From contig CAMQGK010000552.1 in the NCBI GenBank assembly GCA_947000775.1, positions 2,216,501 to 2,280,500 of the forward strand: a DNA stretch of 64,000 nt, in the 5' to 3' direction. The position numbers and the translations under genes were made by a program. This document shows positions 34,881-48,062 of this stretch, piece by piece. A model generated the notes under the pieces. It made no database searches and was not told the DNA's origin. It was given only the letters and a program-made list of their open reading frames with translations. Position 1 is the stretch's first letter. Each line of letters starts with the position of its first letter. The stretch is from Pterois miles. Its lineage: Eukaryota; Chordata; Actinopteri; Perciformes; Scorpaenidae.

Positions 34881-36800
34881 AATTTTGACAATTGTGATGT
34901 CTGTCTTATCACATGAACGGTGAAACAAGCTGATTTGTCACTCTGGCCAATTCTAAGACAGGAATCAATCTTCACTTTATGGGTGTCTTGCCTTTGAGAG
35001 ATGATCCTGTAACCACACTGTGCTCATCAATAGCCACAAGTCTGGTGGGACTGTCCTGGCTGCTGAACCGCTACCTGTACATTCTGAGTAGTGTTTAAAT
35101 CCCTCCAGTATGAAGTGTAAAATAGAAGCAGTCACCTGTTAGTTTATCCAGTTAAAGAGGGAACTGGGCAAGCACAGTAACAGTAACGTAACCAGATTTT
35201 CCTAAGGGAAATAAATAAGACTGTTATCAGTCTGTCTATTTGCTGCTGATGCGGAGAGATAGTGTTGACACAGAGCAAAGCGGGAGCCAGTGCTGCCCTG
35301 ATTCTGCCTGCTGCCTGATGCCACCAAGTGGGAACTAGCAGAGAAATGCACTTCAGAGATAGGGAGACATCGTATATACCTAGATGAAGACAGTGTCAGG
35401 AAGCGGACAGAAAATCTTACTTGACAAAACCAAACAGAGTTGCAAAATGCGCTAAATAATTCAATCAGAACTCCTCATTCTAAGATACAGTTTCTCAGAA
35501 ACACTGGTGGTAAGAGTTACAAGAACATATTTAAATCTTTGATCCCAGCGATGCCCAGTGAGTGTCCTTGAGCCAAAAGCACCATCTGCAGTATTTGCAT
35601 GCTCATTATAAGTTATCCTAAGTAAAAGTGTCAGCTACAAAGCCAAAATGTGAGTGCAAAAGCTAAAGACTTGAAGCCAGGCAAGGATGCTCCCTGTCCA
35701 CTGCTGTGACTCAGTCTTTTAGCCAAAGGGATGGGTAGGGAGTATCTGGAGTTAAATCCATCTCCCCCCAAGGCAGCCCCTATGACATTTGTCATTTTAC
35801 GGCCCCCAATCTGTAGTCTCAACAGGGTGGAGGTAGGGCTAAAAACATGGGGACAGAAGGGAAGACAAAAGCAGGTCTGGCATGGAAATGGGGGTTGCTG
35901 TTAACAGCCCCGCCACACTTGCCCTTGGATTAGTGTGGTGGAAAACGAGGGAGAGACAGGAACAATGAAAGCAGAAAGGACAGTAGAGAGAGCTGGAAGA
36001 AGTGAAGGAGAGAGGAGGAGGAGGAGGAGAGGAGCAGGCAGGGGGGAATGGAGACTGCAGCTTAGAGACAGGAGGTAGATGGAAAGCAGAGGGTCTTCCA
36101 TTTTCATGGAGATAAAGGAGCACTAATGAATTTGAACTAGTGCCCTCTGGGGATATACCATAAGGGCAAAAATAGGAAGGAGCAGATTGGGGTTTAGTGG
36201 CTTTTTAAACTACAGCCAAACTGTCTTTTAGATGCACAGAGGTGCTCCCAGTTCTGCAATCACTAAGATGGCTGTTGCCCCCGCTTGCCAACTGCCTCGG
36301 GTGAGGCCTGTGCCAGGGCTCGGAGAGCATTTGATGCCAGAGGAGATATGCTTAACTGGCCGGGTTAGAACCACTGTTCCAGCCAATGAGATCATTTATC
36401 TGCCCATCTAACTCAGTTTTAGTTACCTTGTTTGCACAGCACTGGGTGTGCTGATGTGCTGATTACAGTTCAGTGGTATGAGGTACAGTATATTGCACTA
36501 AAGTGTAGTCTAGATCCCTGTGTGGCTCACTGGTGTAAAATAGTACCAACAATCTCGGTTAATGGATTTGTTTTCTTCTGTAGTATACTGGGTAGACTGT
36601 GGCTGGTCCTGTCCCCAAAAAATGACACTTAAAAACACCAGACTTTGGCTCAGGCGACCACAGTCCATGTCCTGTATGACACTAACAGTCAACACTGATC
36701 TACTTTAATCATGATTTTTTCATTTTTCAACTAAACCTAACAAAGTAGTTGTGTTGTGTTTTTGATGTATTTTGGGTTTTTATTCAAACCCAGCTTGGGG
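34881..36800. other. non-coding; purine tract at 35938-36056
   Basis: No gene recognised. The GA/GGA-rich tract produces spurious minus-strand open frames (35839-36123). Confidence 0.45.
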
Positions 36801-36985
36801 GACTTCTGTGTGGAGTTTGCATGTTCTCCACATGTTAGTGTGGGTTTTCTGGCTTCCTTCCACAGTCCAGGGACATGCAGGTTAATTGTTGACTCTAAAT
36901 TGTCCATAGGTGTGAATGTGAGGGTGAATGGTTGTCTGTCTCTATGCGTCAGCCCTGTGATAGTCTGGCGACCTGTCCGCCAAAT
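36801..36985. repeat. teleost LINE 3'-tail-type repeat, inverted copy
   Basis: Contains GGACATGCAGGTTAATTGTT, GTGTGAATGTGAGGGTGAAT and CTGGCGACCTGTCCGCC. It corresponds to the reverse complement of 30700-30880. Confidence 0.8.
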
Positions 36986-39900
36986 TACATATTTCTTATT
37001 GTATAAGTGTACAGTTCTTTTAAATAACCATTATATGATCAGTTTAGCTTTATTCAAAGATTGAGGCCTTGGTCAACCACAAAGCTAACATTTAGCAATG
37101 CTTTAGGAACACCAAGAACTCTGTGTTTGCCCGGAGCCTGCACTTATATACCTTATCTATCTTTTTTACAACGTGTTGTTTTACAACTCAGAGAGAGACC
37201 AACCGCTGCCTGTGGCATCTACCCCCATGTGGAGGTAATGGTCTGGCCCCCAGGCTATGAGCCTGTGAGTTAATAATGAAGCGGGCCCCTCCATTGTAAA
37301 TCACAGAGGGGTCTTGTTTGGCTGACGCCTTTGGGAGAATTGCATGGGAATGGCATGTGTTACGAAGGACAGCCTGGCTGCGGTGCGAGGAAGAAAGACG
37401 GCAGCTTTGTACATGATAGATGGTGGCCTTTGCCTCTGTTTGTGTCATATGGGATCTGAATATTAAAATGGAACTGAGGAGATGAGGCGTAAGCTGGGGT
37501 GTCATATTTATGTTCAGTCAAAGGCAGTTTATGTTTAATTCTTCTTGGGTATCAGACTTGCATTTTCAATTTAAAATTTTTGACATTGCACAAAATTTTA
37601 CATTTGCATAGAAATTGTCAGAAGAATTTCTAGATCACTATTGCGAGTAAGAAGTGGAAGAGTCTGAGCTACATTGTTTTAACAATGCTTATATTTGCTT
37701 GGTCTTAGTTATTATGTATAATAATGGAGGGGCAGATGCAATAAACAGTGATTTTATCCTATTTGGAGAAAACTGCAACATTTTTGCTAAAATGCTTCAT
37801 GCACACTGACAGCCAACATTAAGCCTCTCAGGCAGAGTGGAGTTGAACATAGTATGTTTTAAAAAAGAAGCCAGGAGGAACCTTGAGGAACCCGGGCCAT
37901 TCTTTGAAGTCAGCTATTTTCCTTCACTTCAAGTGCGTCACTCACTTCAAAGCGGGAATTTCACACAAAATGTACTGATTTTTTTCCAACTCCTCTCCTT
38001 TGTGTCGAATTTACAGCATATAAAACCGGTCTGGGGTTACTTTGTCAGACGGTATCTGCAACCTAAGATGACTCCGTCTGTTTGTGAGGTTGTTTTTGTG
38101 CCCCTGACACTGCTTGTGAGGGCCTACATAGCTGTGTGTGTGTGTGTGTGTGATCGTGCACATATCCACAAAAACAGGCCTATGGATGATGCTCAGTGGT
38201 GGTCGGTGGCTTTGCTTTTGTTAACGAGATGGAATCCAGAGAGCGTCAGCCTCGTGTGGAGTCATGGTTAGATAGGTTTGACCCCTGTGGTTTCTGGTTA
38301 AAGAGGGGGATTTGAATGTGGTTGATGAGTAAGACTCGTCACTTGTTGAAGTCAGCGGCCTTGCTAAAAAAAAACCCCATATCTGCTTCAAATTCACATT
38401 CCAAGTCGAAATATGCACCAGTTACAACTTCCCGCGTGCCAATGACTCTGATGTCAATGAGATTAAAGGCATGCACAGTGAAAAATGTCTGGCATACCAT
38501 GGAAAATGAGCTTTTGCTTGTGTGCACGGAGTTCAGTCGTGTTTGTACAGTGGGGTTTTAGTGGCTATTAGCTTGTTCAAGCACCTTTTAATTTTTTTTT
38601 CTGCCATGATTGTAATTGCAACTTCTACTTAATACTTTCCACTTAAATAGCTGAAGCCAGCACTGGCACACAGGCTTGTAAACAGATGAGGGTGTCCTCC
38701 AGTAACCACGGCAGCGTTGGGTGTGTATGTGTGTGTGTGTGCGTGCATGCTCACACACATTACGCATACTCAACTGTCTGCGTGCGTCTGTATTAGTTTG
38801 CGATCGTCACGTAATTTGTAACAGAAACCGCCTGTGCATGTGAAATTGTGTGTACAGTTCGCAGCTGTGAGTGTTTGGCTGGGTAGTGAGGTGCTTTCCC
38901 TTTCCAAACATGAATGGTGAACAATGGAGAATTGTGTCCCATTCATCTGTAGGGGTCAGAGAGTGGAGGACCAGTGTGGGGCAAGCTATCCATCAGCTTC
39001 CCACACAGTCTTGTGTGTGATTTTCCCCTACAGCCCCGTCACCTTCTCCCATATTCACCTACCACCACGAGCACGCCTGGCTGCACACTCCCCCACGCAA
39101 GTCTTGTTCCGAAGGTGACTTTGGCCCCCAGTCCTCTTGGCTTCAATTTATCTGCTGGCCAAACAACACTGTAATTGACTCTTGAATAACAAGCAGGAGG
39201 ACACTTTGGCCTTCAACAACCACACAAGATGCAACACAACTTAAATTCTTTTGTTCAGTTTTGACTGTAGCTTGAATCTGATGCACTTAAGATGTTTTCA
39301 AGAGTTCAAATCCTTGCCCACCGGCATCCAATGCGCTCCAAAGTACCCCCCCCCCCCCTCACAAAGCCAATTTGCACTTTGGCTTTCAATAGCAGCCAAA
39401 TGCGTGAGATATTTTTACCCAGAGCCCAGGATCTCGCTTGATCTGAGTCGGCACAGGATGTTAGCTGAGGCGATCGCGTGCACTTGACCTGTTGGCGCGG
39501 GCGGCGTGGGCACGCTGCACTGGGTGCTGAGACGGGAGGGAGGCAGAGGAATGAAAATATGTGTGTGGGTGTAGGTGTGTGCTTTACAAGCAGGCTCTTT
39601 TTCTACTAGGAAGGAAAGAGAGAGAGGCAGGGAGTAGGAGGAAGAGGCGGAGAAGGAGGAGGGGTAGATGCTAGGATTCCTCCGAGACCAAGGCTGCCAT
39701 CCCTGTCAAGGAAAAGAGTGGAAAGGGAGGAACAGAGTGCATGAAAACAAGTGGGGAGGAAGCATGTGAGTGAGGAGAGTGAGAAAGCCAATTAGAAGGT
39801 ATGAAAGAGAAAATACGAAATTGACTATGAAACTTTATTACAGTGATAGTGAATAGTTAACCAAGAATCCCCCAAAAAGTTTGACGGACTGACTGTTTTG

Positions 39901-42900
39901 ACCTTATTGTTTGATGTTGGCCTCATCAGATTTTAATGATGCTCCATTTTGCTGGTGGGCAATTGTGTGCCACTCGTGGATTAGCATGTCAGCGTATTGC
40001 AGGGTAGGGAAGCGAAGGCGTTGGAAGGACATGGCCCAATACCCCACAAGAGAAGCAGTCCCCACTCTCAGCACTCCCCTCGCCTTCTCCTTGTTATCCC
40101 GTCCCTTCCCCTCCCTCACCATTGAGGGATGAAACAATGCGAGCAAAAAGCTCTACAGCTGTAATCTTCCCTTATAGCCTATTCAATGACAAAGTCTTTC
40201 CCCCTCATTTCAGACCTAATGTATTACATCCACCCGTTCCCACCAAGGCACCCCCCCTGCTTGCTGCTTACTGTGCCTCGATTGCAGTTGCTGCCTTTGG
40301 ATGCCCTCTGTGGTTGGTGAAAATGGGCGAAAGGCCACAGATGGAAATAGTATCGGCTGATAAGGGCGACAGGTGATCTGCAATACGGTATGCAGTTGAC
40401 ACAAGATTCAATTTCTTCCTGCCTCACCTGATTCAGAGGCTGCCTTTGGACTATAGAGTGGTGCAGGAGTGAGTCCTAAAACCCTGAAGTACGGTTCCCT
40501 TGTCTCAAAGTCAATTGTTTTTTGAACAGATTTTTAGTTAGATGCTTGAAAAAACGTGGTCAGCATAAGTTTCAACGGTCGGCCGTCGGACAGTTTGAGG
40601 CCATTGGTGAGCATCCGTCAGCCTAGTTTTTTTTTTTCGGTGTGTCCTGCACCATTGGCTCTAGTCTGCCCGTGATTTTTTTTGTCTGATTCAGCATGTT
40701 GAATTGGCGGCAGAGCTCGTCAGTGAGAGAAATCAGTCTGATTGGCGATTCAGCTTATATGTCAGTTCACAGGAAGAGAAATGGAAGTGAGGAAAGCAAG
40801 CAGAGTAAAGTGATCATCTGATCATGGCCATCTGGAATGAAGCTAAGTGGTGTAAAAATGGTTGGCAAATGCTGCTTTGTTTCATACACTCAGAACTTAT
40901 ATAGCCGCAGTCCTCTGTCTTCCAGTTTCCCTTACTGAATGACAAATACAGACTACCACCGCCTGCTGGTGTGGAAAGATATTATCATATAAAATATGTC
41001 AGTAAATATCCCACTTGTGAATTTTGAAGCTTTTATGTGTCTTAAAAAAGGCGTTTGCTAACAAGTGGCTAAATGAGACTGCTAAACATCATCACCCAGA
41101 CTCGTCCACCTTTACAGCTTTGTTATGTATACTCACGTTCAGGCGATCATGGTGTTATTCATTTATAGCCTAATGTTAGCTTTTTACTACTGGCGTTGCA
41201 TTTGTGCTTTATTTGTGAAATTATCTTATGGAACAATACATGTAAGAATCATAAAAGTTTGGGGCCTGTTTGATTCTGTCTGAGCTCGTAAACATGGCAA
41301 CATGGTGCAGTAATATTTGCCTTGTCAGGACATGTATTTTATCTTTTTTCTGGGGTGATGCCATGTCAGGTTGTAGTGTTGTTGACACCAGGTGAATTAT
41401 CTTCTCCTCTGCTTTCATCTTTATGCAGCATCCGACATCGTCACATCATTCCACAGAAAAATGTGACACCGCCTGTTGTTAACTTAGTTTCTTCATTTCT
41501 GCCAGCAAATGTCAGCCCAGCTTTCATCGAAAACGATGCGCTGCCACTGAGCTCCCTGTCCTCCTCTCTCTCCTTTCTTAAATTGGTCCGTGATGGCTAC
41601 CGGGTGAGTATGGCATGATGGGTAATGTAGTTTGCGGATCGTCACTGGGCATATCATCCCAGCGCTCTGGCAGTGACTGCCACCTGACGCTGTCATCTTG
41701 TCCTTCACACGTCAGCTCAGATTTCACGGCAGGCCGCAGTTTTGACAAACAGGGACTTTACACTGTCAAACAAGTCAGTCCCTCAGAGGAGGCCGCTGAT
41801 TGGATTAGCATCGTGACATTGCTACTGATGTCTTCGGCAAGACGGAACTCCTTTGAAGGCACCCTGTGCAAACAGCTGTTGACAATTTCAGGGTTGCTTG
41901 TGACAGGAATGCTGTTGTGCTGTGGCGCGGCGGCATTTTCCCAAGCTAACCTTACTATATTCACACCCGCGGCCCTTTCAATTTACCACATCTCAAAAGG
42001 CTTGTGGTGCTCCGCAGCGTCGTAGTGTGGCATTCAGGAAGAACCGTGCCCTTTTGCCACCATAACCCTTCATGTAGCCATGTTGTTGTTTGGTTTTGGT
42101 ACCCCAGCTGTCGCTCTGAGGCTCCAACCACCATCACATGGCCTTCAGATGTAGGTCTTCAGGCATACAAAGTTTTTGTGGGCTGTGAGCCAGTGTTAGT
42201 CAAGACTGGATAATTGCAGTGACCAGACTAAAGTGAGCTGTCGGGAGGTGGGAGTGTTTAAACTTCAAATTCAAATCCCACACAATGTAAAGTATTTGTT
42301 TACATATTGTTGCTTCATAGCCACAGATAGTCTGACAGATGTTGTTCTACTCATTTCTAGGTTTGCTACGTTAGTCTGTGTTATTGGTGTTCAGACATAC
42401 ACCAATTACATTATTTGCCCATGGCCCCCAACGTTGTCTTTTTCTTATGGAAATGAAACCTATTTAGTTCATTTTCATGTATCAGCGCCCATGTTCATTA
42501 ATAACATAATAAAAAGTTATCTGTAAAATACACGTCCATCCAATCTTAAAGATCAGTGTAAGACCTCTACAGATATGGAGCGTCATTGACAATTATTTAT
42601 CGTAAAATGTCCAGTGTAATGGAGTTTATTAACCGGTGGGAAAATCTCCTCACCTACTCAGTCCCCATGAGCTGTGGTATTTTTCTGACATTGTGGAACA
42701 CTTCTGTGTCTATTTCTTTTATTTAGCTAGAACAATTTGCAGAGGATATGATGTGTTTTTAAGCACTGCGACTTTACATCTATACAGCTCCGCACATTGC
42801 CTCCCGGGAGCTGCCTGATAGATACTATTTTTCCAAATGAAAATGTATTTTCATAGCTTTCACATGGGGATACCAAAGAACAGTCACATCATAATATGGT

Positions 42901-44326
42901 AAACGAAAAAGAAAAGTAACTCTGGATATTAATAGTTCGCAGCAGACCGACATGATGGAGCACTGACTCTGCTGGAGGAGTTTTGGGATCATTCTCATGT
43001 GAGTTGTAGTGGTGGAAGGGTCATGTTTATGGGCTCTTTGCAGGTAAATCAACCAGAAAGTACTCCCTTCCTAAACTTCACCTTATCTAAAATCAGACCT
43101 ATCTATTTAATTACATTTAGCGGCCAAACTCACACATGAAGATATGAATTATAGCATATATGCCCACATTGTTTGAGGCAAAAGAGCAGGGAATGGGCCA
43201 CGTGAATCAAGGCAAGCACCGCCAGGGAGAAATAGAGCTATATTTTTGGACCAATAGCTTAAAGGGTCAGACAGAGGGAGAAAAAAAGCTTTAATGTAGA
43301 GGCCTTTGTTGCCTTTAATGTCATCTTGTGTTCCTATAAAAATGCGAAAAAATGTGCGGCGGGACGTGAATTCTGGATAAATTTGTTTTGAGTTTTTATA
43401 CCCTGGAGTCATAATGTTTTAATTTGGCTCCAGCCCCCCCGGTTGTGAAATTTCCGTGGCCTGCTGCCGCGTAAACAAAACACATTTAGCATAATTGCAC
43501 CTTTGGTGTAGGCCTCTCTTCAAGGCAAGGTATTGATTTTCTCTTTCCCTCTGTCTCTCCCGCTCTGCGCTTTGTTTTTCTTCTCCTCGGCTTTATTTTC
43601 CCTTTTGCATTCCTCGGCCGGAGCGCTCACTTGCACACTTTCTCTCTCTCTCTCCGTGTTCCCTGCCCTCCCCCATCACTCGTTCTGTCTTTCATGGACG
43701 GCACTCAAGTGGAAAAATAGCAACAAGAATGCAATTCGATTACAGTAGCCAAAATAATGTTCACCTTAATGACACCGGCCGACAAACTAGTCAATCACTC
43801 AGTTTCATGTTGAAGTAGCAGCTGCTGGTTCTACGTTCTGGAAGCAAAGGAGATCACGCTAAAAAAAAAAAAACAAAACCACTTGTAGCTGTGATTTGTT
43901 GTGTTGATTTGTGAAAGGACACAATAGCAGCTCTGCAGCATGTGGGAGGAATCCTGCAGACGGCTTCCTCTCTGAAACTGGAGACGAGTGCAGTGGAGCT
44001 GTTTGGAATCCTGCTGTGCGTGACACACATGCACAGACGCACGTAGTTCCTACACCGACTTGCAAACGTATCCCCCCTCCCCCTCAGCTCACCAGCTGCT
44101 ATCTCACTGTCTCATCATTCCTAAATGATCCAATAACTTCCCCCTCTTTAATTAACAAGCAGAGGTAGAGTCCAGAACATCTCAGACGGTTTTACGCTGA
44201 TCAAAGAGCGGAGGCTCAGCGGTCATTACCGTCCACGTCTCATCTCAAGTCTTTTTTTCCAGCTCTTATTTCATAGCTCTCAAACTCTCTCTGTCTTCTG
44301 TGAGACCCGTACAAGAATGCATTTAT
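36986..44326. other. long non-coding stretch, simple repeats only
   Basis: No gene is recognised over 7.3 kb. (GT)n lies at 38133-38152 and 38715-38745, and a C-run at 39346-39358. The stretch 40540-40800 (repeated GTCGG/CGGCC and GATTGGC text) may be a diverged interspersed repeat. The open frame 41615-42025 (+, 136 codons) is not recognised. The non-repetitive 43250-43750 could be conserved. Purine tracts occur at 39605-39670. Confidence 0.4.
39346..39358. repeat. C homopolymer
   Basis: Thirteen C in a row. Confidence 0.9.
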
Positions 44327-44396
44327 TAGGGTTGTAAGGTATTATGCTTTGTGAGTCTGTGCTGATTCTCAAAAACACTGTATTGATTTTTAACTA

Positions 44397-45023
44397 CCGT
44401 ATTTTTTGCACTATAAGGCGCACTGGATTATAAGGCGCACTGAATGAATGTGTCTATTTTCATACATAAGGTGCTCTCGTCATTATCCGAGTCAGTCTCG
44501 TTGCTGTTACTTGTTCAGTGATGATTCCGGCCTTCGTGAAAGCTCGGATGACACTTGACACTGATACCTTGGCCCAGGCATCTACGATCCATTGGCAGAT
44601 AGTGGAGTAACTTGCTGTCTTGGTGAATGTGTGTTCACCTTCTGTCATCCAACGCTCCCATGCAGCTCGCAATCTAACTTTTAACGACCTGTTGACACTA
44701 ATATCTAGCGGTTGGAGTTCTTTAGTTAATCCACCCAGAATGATTTAAAGCTCTGAATTTGTTTTCTTCACTTGGATTTTGGCAGTGTCGGTGAGTGCCG
44801 TAATGCTCCAACAATCCATCCAGCGCTGCGGCTTTGAAGCTTACCAAAGTCGTAATAAAACATTTTGACAGATTTTTGAGCGCCCTGTACCACATAAAAT
44901 TGGTTTGAGGTCAGTAAGCACAACCAGAATTGATACATAAGGCGCGACGGATTATAAGGCGCACTGTCGATTTTTGAGAAAATTAAAGGATTTTAAGTGC
45001 GCCTTATAGTACGAAAAATACGG
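44397..45023 (-). mobile_element. pogo/Tigger-type transposon, 627 bp, internally deleted
   Basis: Ends are CCGTATTTTTTGCACTATAA and (opposite strand) CCGTATTTTTCGTACTATAA, continuing as GGCGCACT on both sides. TA is duplicated at 44395-44396 and 45024-45025. Subterminal GATTATAAGGCGCACTG repeats occur near both ends. A minus-strand fragment encodes the C-terminal end of a pogo-like transposase. The element is inserted in hAT sequence, so it is the younger of the two. Confidence 0.92.
44460..44744 (-). pseudogene. pogo/Tigger transposase, C-terminal fragment
   Basis: The open segment of 94 codons reads GGLTKELQPLDISVNRSLKV, then AAWERWMTEGEHTFTKT, SYSTICQWIVDAWAKVSV and SVIRAFTKAGII. This is the end of the DDE_1 domain of pogo/Tigger proteins, with the QPLD motif near the last catalytic position and the conserved W-WM and QW-AW pairs. 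No start codon is expected. The N-terminal DNA-binding and most of the catalytic domain are absent, so it is not functional. The parent protein moves DNA by cut-and-paste into TA sites. Confidence 0.85.
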
Positions 45024-45794
45024 TAATAGTCTACATGCAAAGATGACCTCAATGTCAATACTTAATTTCATTTGCAAAGTGATGTGCTCTCTCAGCCCAA
45101 GGCCAGACCGGCTGCGTAATGAGCATGTGGCGGCATTAGCTCTTGTTTTTCATTTCGGCGTCCATGTTAACAGGTTAGAACTTCCACACCGCCTGCGTGA
45201 GACACACCTCTCTTATAGAGATTCGAGGTCTCACCTGTTTTTGACACGTGTCGCACGTGTTTCACGACAGTGTGAAGTGAAGGTGATCTTCTGACTGTAC
45301 ATTGACATCAAATCAGCAACATAACTACACTTTCGATGTCCATCTGTAGAAAATGTAATGGAAAAAAGTGAAGATTTAGTTTTAAATCAATACTTCCTGC
45401 TTTCATTTCAAAATAAAACCCCTCAGGCATTTATTCTGTAGACACAACTCCTTCATTTGTTAACACAGGGCTTTTATTCTGAAATATGTGCAGGACTGTG
45501 ATTTAGAGCATTCAGTGACTTGCAGGGCTCCATGAATGAATATAGTACATAATTGTGGATTACTATACAAAACTACTATAAATTACAAATGGGAACACAT
45601 TTCTGGACCTTTTTCTGTCTAAAATAATATAATTGACATTTATAATGAAGTGGCCATTATGAAAGTCCAACTCTGTGCAGAAAGAGCAGCAGATATGGTA
45701 TAGAAACGCAGATAACACGTAGCCGCCATGCGCCGTTCACTCAGCTGGTCTGGCCCAGGGCTTTGTAAATGGTGGTGTGTTCTTTATGCTATGA

Positions 45795-46397
45795 CAGTTT
45801 TCCTAAAGTTAGATTGCATTTATTACCTCTCGATTAGACTAATGTAATTCTTTGTATGTGGGTCTATAACAGTCACTGGCTGCAGTTAGTACAAAATACT
45901 GCAGCTCACCTACTGACGGGAATCACATATCACCAGTTCTGGCCTCCCTTCACCTCGCTGGCTTCCTGTCTGTTTCCGGATTGATTTTAAGATGTTAGAT
46001 TAGATTAGATAGATAAGATTTTATTGCCTGTTTTTAAGGTTTTAAATGGGCTGGCACCACCTTATCTTTCCGAACTATTGCACCTTCATACTCCAGCCAT
46101 AGCAGTGAGGTCGACCAGTCAGATGCTTCATATTAAAACTGCTCAGACCCGAGAATCATTTAAGTCGCAGTTGAAGACTCACCTCTGCTCGCTGGCGTTT
46201 GATTAAGTTTGTTTTCTGCTGTGCTGCAACTTTTTTTTTTTTTTTTTTTACTTCTGTTATGTGCGCATTATGGTTATTGATTTTGCAGTGTTCTTATTAT
46301 TATTTGCAGTGTATTCATTTTATTATGTACATGTTCAGCACTTTGGTCAACTGCGGTTGTTCTTAAACTTGCTATACAAATAAAGTTTCACTTGACT
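45795..46397 (+). mobile_element. 5'-truncated LINE (L2/Rex-like) 3' end
   Basis: The + strand gives LQLVQNTAAHLLTG near 45880, then GLAPPYLSELLHLHTP and SFKSQLKTHLCSLAFD (46024-46206). These are the C-terminal blocks of fish LINE reverse transcriptases. A 3' UTR follows with TTCAGCACTTTGGTCAACTG and the terminal AAATAAAGTTTCACTTGAC. Several stops interrupt the frame and the 5' part is missing, as usual for LINE copies. L2 versus Rex1 cannot be decided here. Confidence 0.85.
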
Positions 46398-46477
46398 ATT
46401 CAGTCGTATCAATTCAATCAATCCCCTGCATCATGATACATATGGTATCGCCAGATTTTTGCCAATACACAGCCCTA

Positions 46478-47408
46478 CTTGTTACTTTCTTTCTTTGTAG
46501 CTTTCTATGGTCCAAATGTAGTGAAATCATTGAAATAGCAAGAAGGAAAGAATTTTTTTGGTGGCAGGATGTTAAGTTATTGTGGAAGTTCATGCAAAAT
46601 TCAGGGACTTTTACATCAGAGGGCCACATATGGTGTTGCAATAACCTTTGGCAACAGAAAAAAAAAAATCACCCAATATTCACATGCAGCTTTAACTATT
46701 ATTGAGAAATTGCAGAGACTTGGATGAGGACCACAGGATGGTTTTTGCTCTTCTCTGCTGATTATCAAGGTTTGAAAGAGACTTGTTCCAATCCATTTTT
46801 CAGGGCTGGAGGGGAAGGTTACCCGCAGTGCGTATGTCCTTCTTACTGATTTCCATAGTGCACCTATCATTCCCCTACCTCTTGGATGTAAAGTGGTTGT
46901 TGAGTGGTGCCAGTGGAGGTCGGATATATTGGTTGTAGTCTTTTTGTGTAAATCGTCAGCTTCTCATGAATTTTTTATCCGCACAGAGAGAGAGATCGAG
47001 GGAAAGACGGGGATATGAAATGGCTGTGTACCTGAGCTTGTGTTGATCTTTCACGGTGCCTCGGTGTCGATTTTCATCTTTATCTCTCTGTTCCACTGTT
47101 AGTTTTGTATTGAACTGAATCAGCGTTATTGGGCAAACATGCCAAAAAAGATTTCCAAATATGTCAAAAGATCTGTAATAGTAGCCTCTTTCTCTCTCAG
47201 TGTCTCTTTCTGTCTTCTCCCGACTCAGCTATTTTATCAACATCAGCATAGTACGTATTGACCAGTTGTCAAAAGATATAAATCCCTCGGGAATATCAAT
47301 GCAAAATATTTATTTTCAACTATTTTAATTGGGGGAAGTATATTAAGCGTTTGTAAAACATAGAAAGCCTTTCAGAATTATTTTCAGAAATATTTAAATA
47401 CATAAAGC
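46478..47408. other. non-coding, nothing recognised
   Basis: Unique sequence without exon-like or repeat structure; small overlapping frames only. Confidence 0.45.
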
Positions 47409-47943
47409 TAGGGCTCCACAATTATCAAATATGAATCGCTATCATGATTTTGACTTCTCACAATTTAATAACATGATAAACTGTGATAATTACATTTAAA
47501 ATGCATGCTCCGTGGATAGAAAACTCTGCTGCATAAGAACCCAAGTGCTTCCTAAACTAACAGCCAGCCACCAGGGGGCGATTGAGGGGTTTTGGCTTCA
47601 CTTTTGTGGAGCTGTCATAGCGCTGCAGACACACCCTACAGTGTTTGCCTGTTAAAAAACTTTATTGAATGCGGGTGCAGTCCAGAGTAAAAGAGATACA
47701 CTTATTACTAATTTTTGGGAAAATGAAAATGTTCGAAATTCATGCAAACAAGAACCTTGTTTTAAGTCTTACTCTGATAAAGTGCAAAGATTTGTACATT
47801 AGCAGGACTGTAGCACAGCGTGTAAGTGAAAGCAGCGCTTTGTTTATTTAAATGTGAAAGTACAATTAAAATAATATGTCCCTAAAATGAATGAATAACC
47901 ATGATAAATACTTCATTATTTTGGTTATAATTGTGCAGCCCTA
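47409..47943. repeat. hAT MITE with 8-bp duplication and a nested repeat fragment
   Basis: The left end TAGGGCTCCACAATTATCA and the right end (opposite strand) TAGGGCTGCACAATTATAA are flanked by CATAAAGC (47401-47408) and CATAAAGT (47944-47951). A fragment of the 9972-type repeat (CCAGCCACCAGGGGGCGATT) occurs inside at about 47560-47640. Confidence 0.9.
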
Positions 47944-48017
47944 CATAAAGTAGCAGGTGAGTAGGTTATACCAAGAAGACAACACAGCAGAAACAAGTTT
48001 TGTGAATCTCCTTGTTT

Positions 48018-48018
<1 letters not shown>

Positions 48019-48055
<37 letters not shown>

Positions 48056-48062
48056 TGTGTGT
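48019..48062. repeat. (GT)n microsatellite
   Basis: About 18 uninterrupted GT units then a TC interruption. Confidence 0.97.

Larger units (their letters stand above)
44327..46477. mobile_element. composite: hAT relic interrupted by pogo and LINE insertions
   Basis: The left arm starts TAGGGTTGTAAGGTATTAT and shares CTGTATTGATTTTTAA with 17196-17554. The right arm (46398-46477) ends ATGGTATCGCCAGATTTTTG then ACAGCCCTA, the same family's other end. Between them are a pogo/Tigger MITE-like element (44397-45023), further presumed hAT interior (45026-45790) and a LINE tail (45795-46397). No 8-bp duplication matches across the whole span, so the two arms might come from separate copies. Confidence 0.65.

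Noticed and set aside
41615..42025. A 136-codon frame (+) with a hydrophobic segment.
   Set aside because: No recognisable domain, no clear splice context and an overlapping antisense frame.
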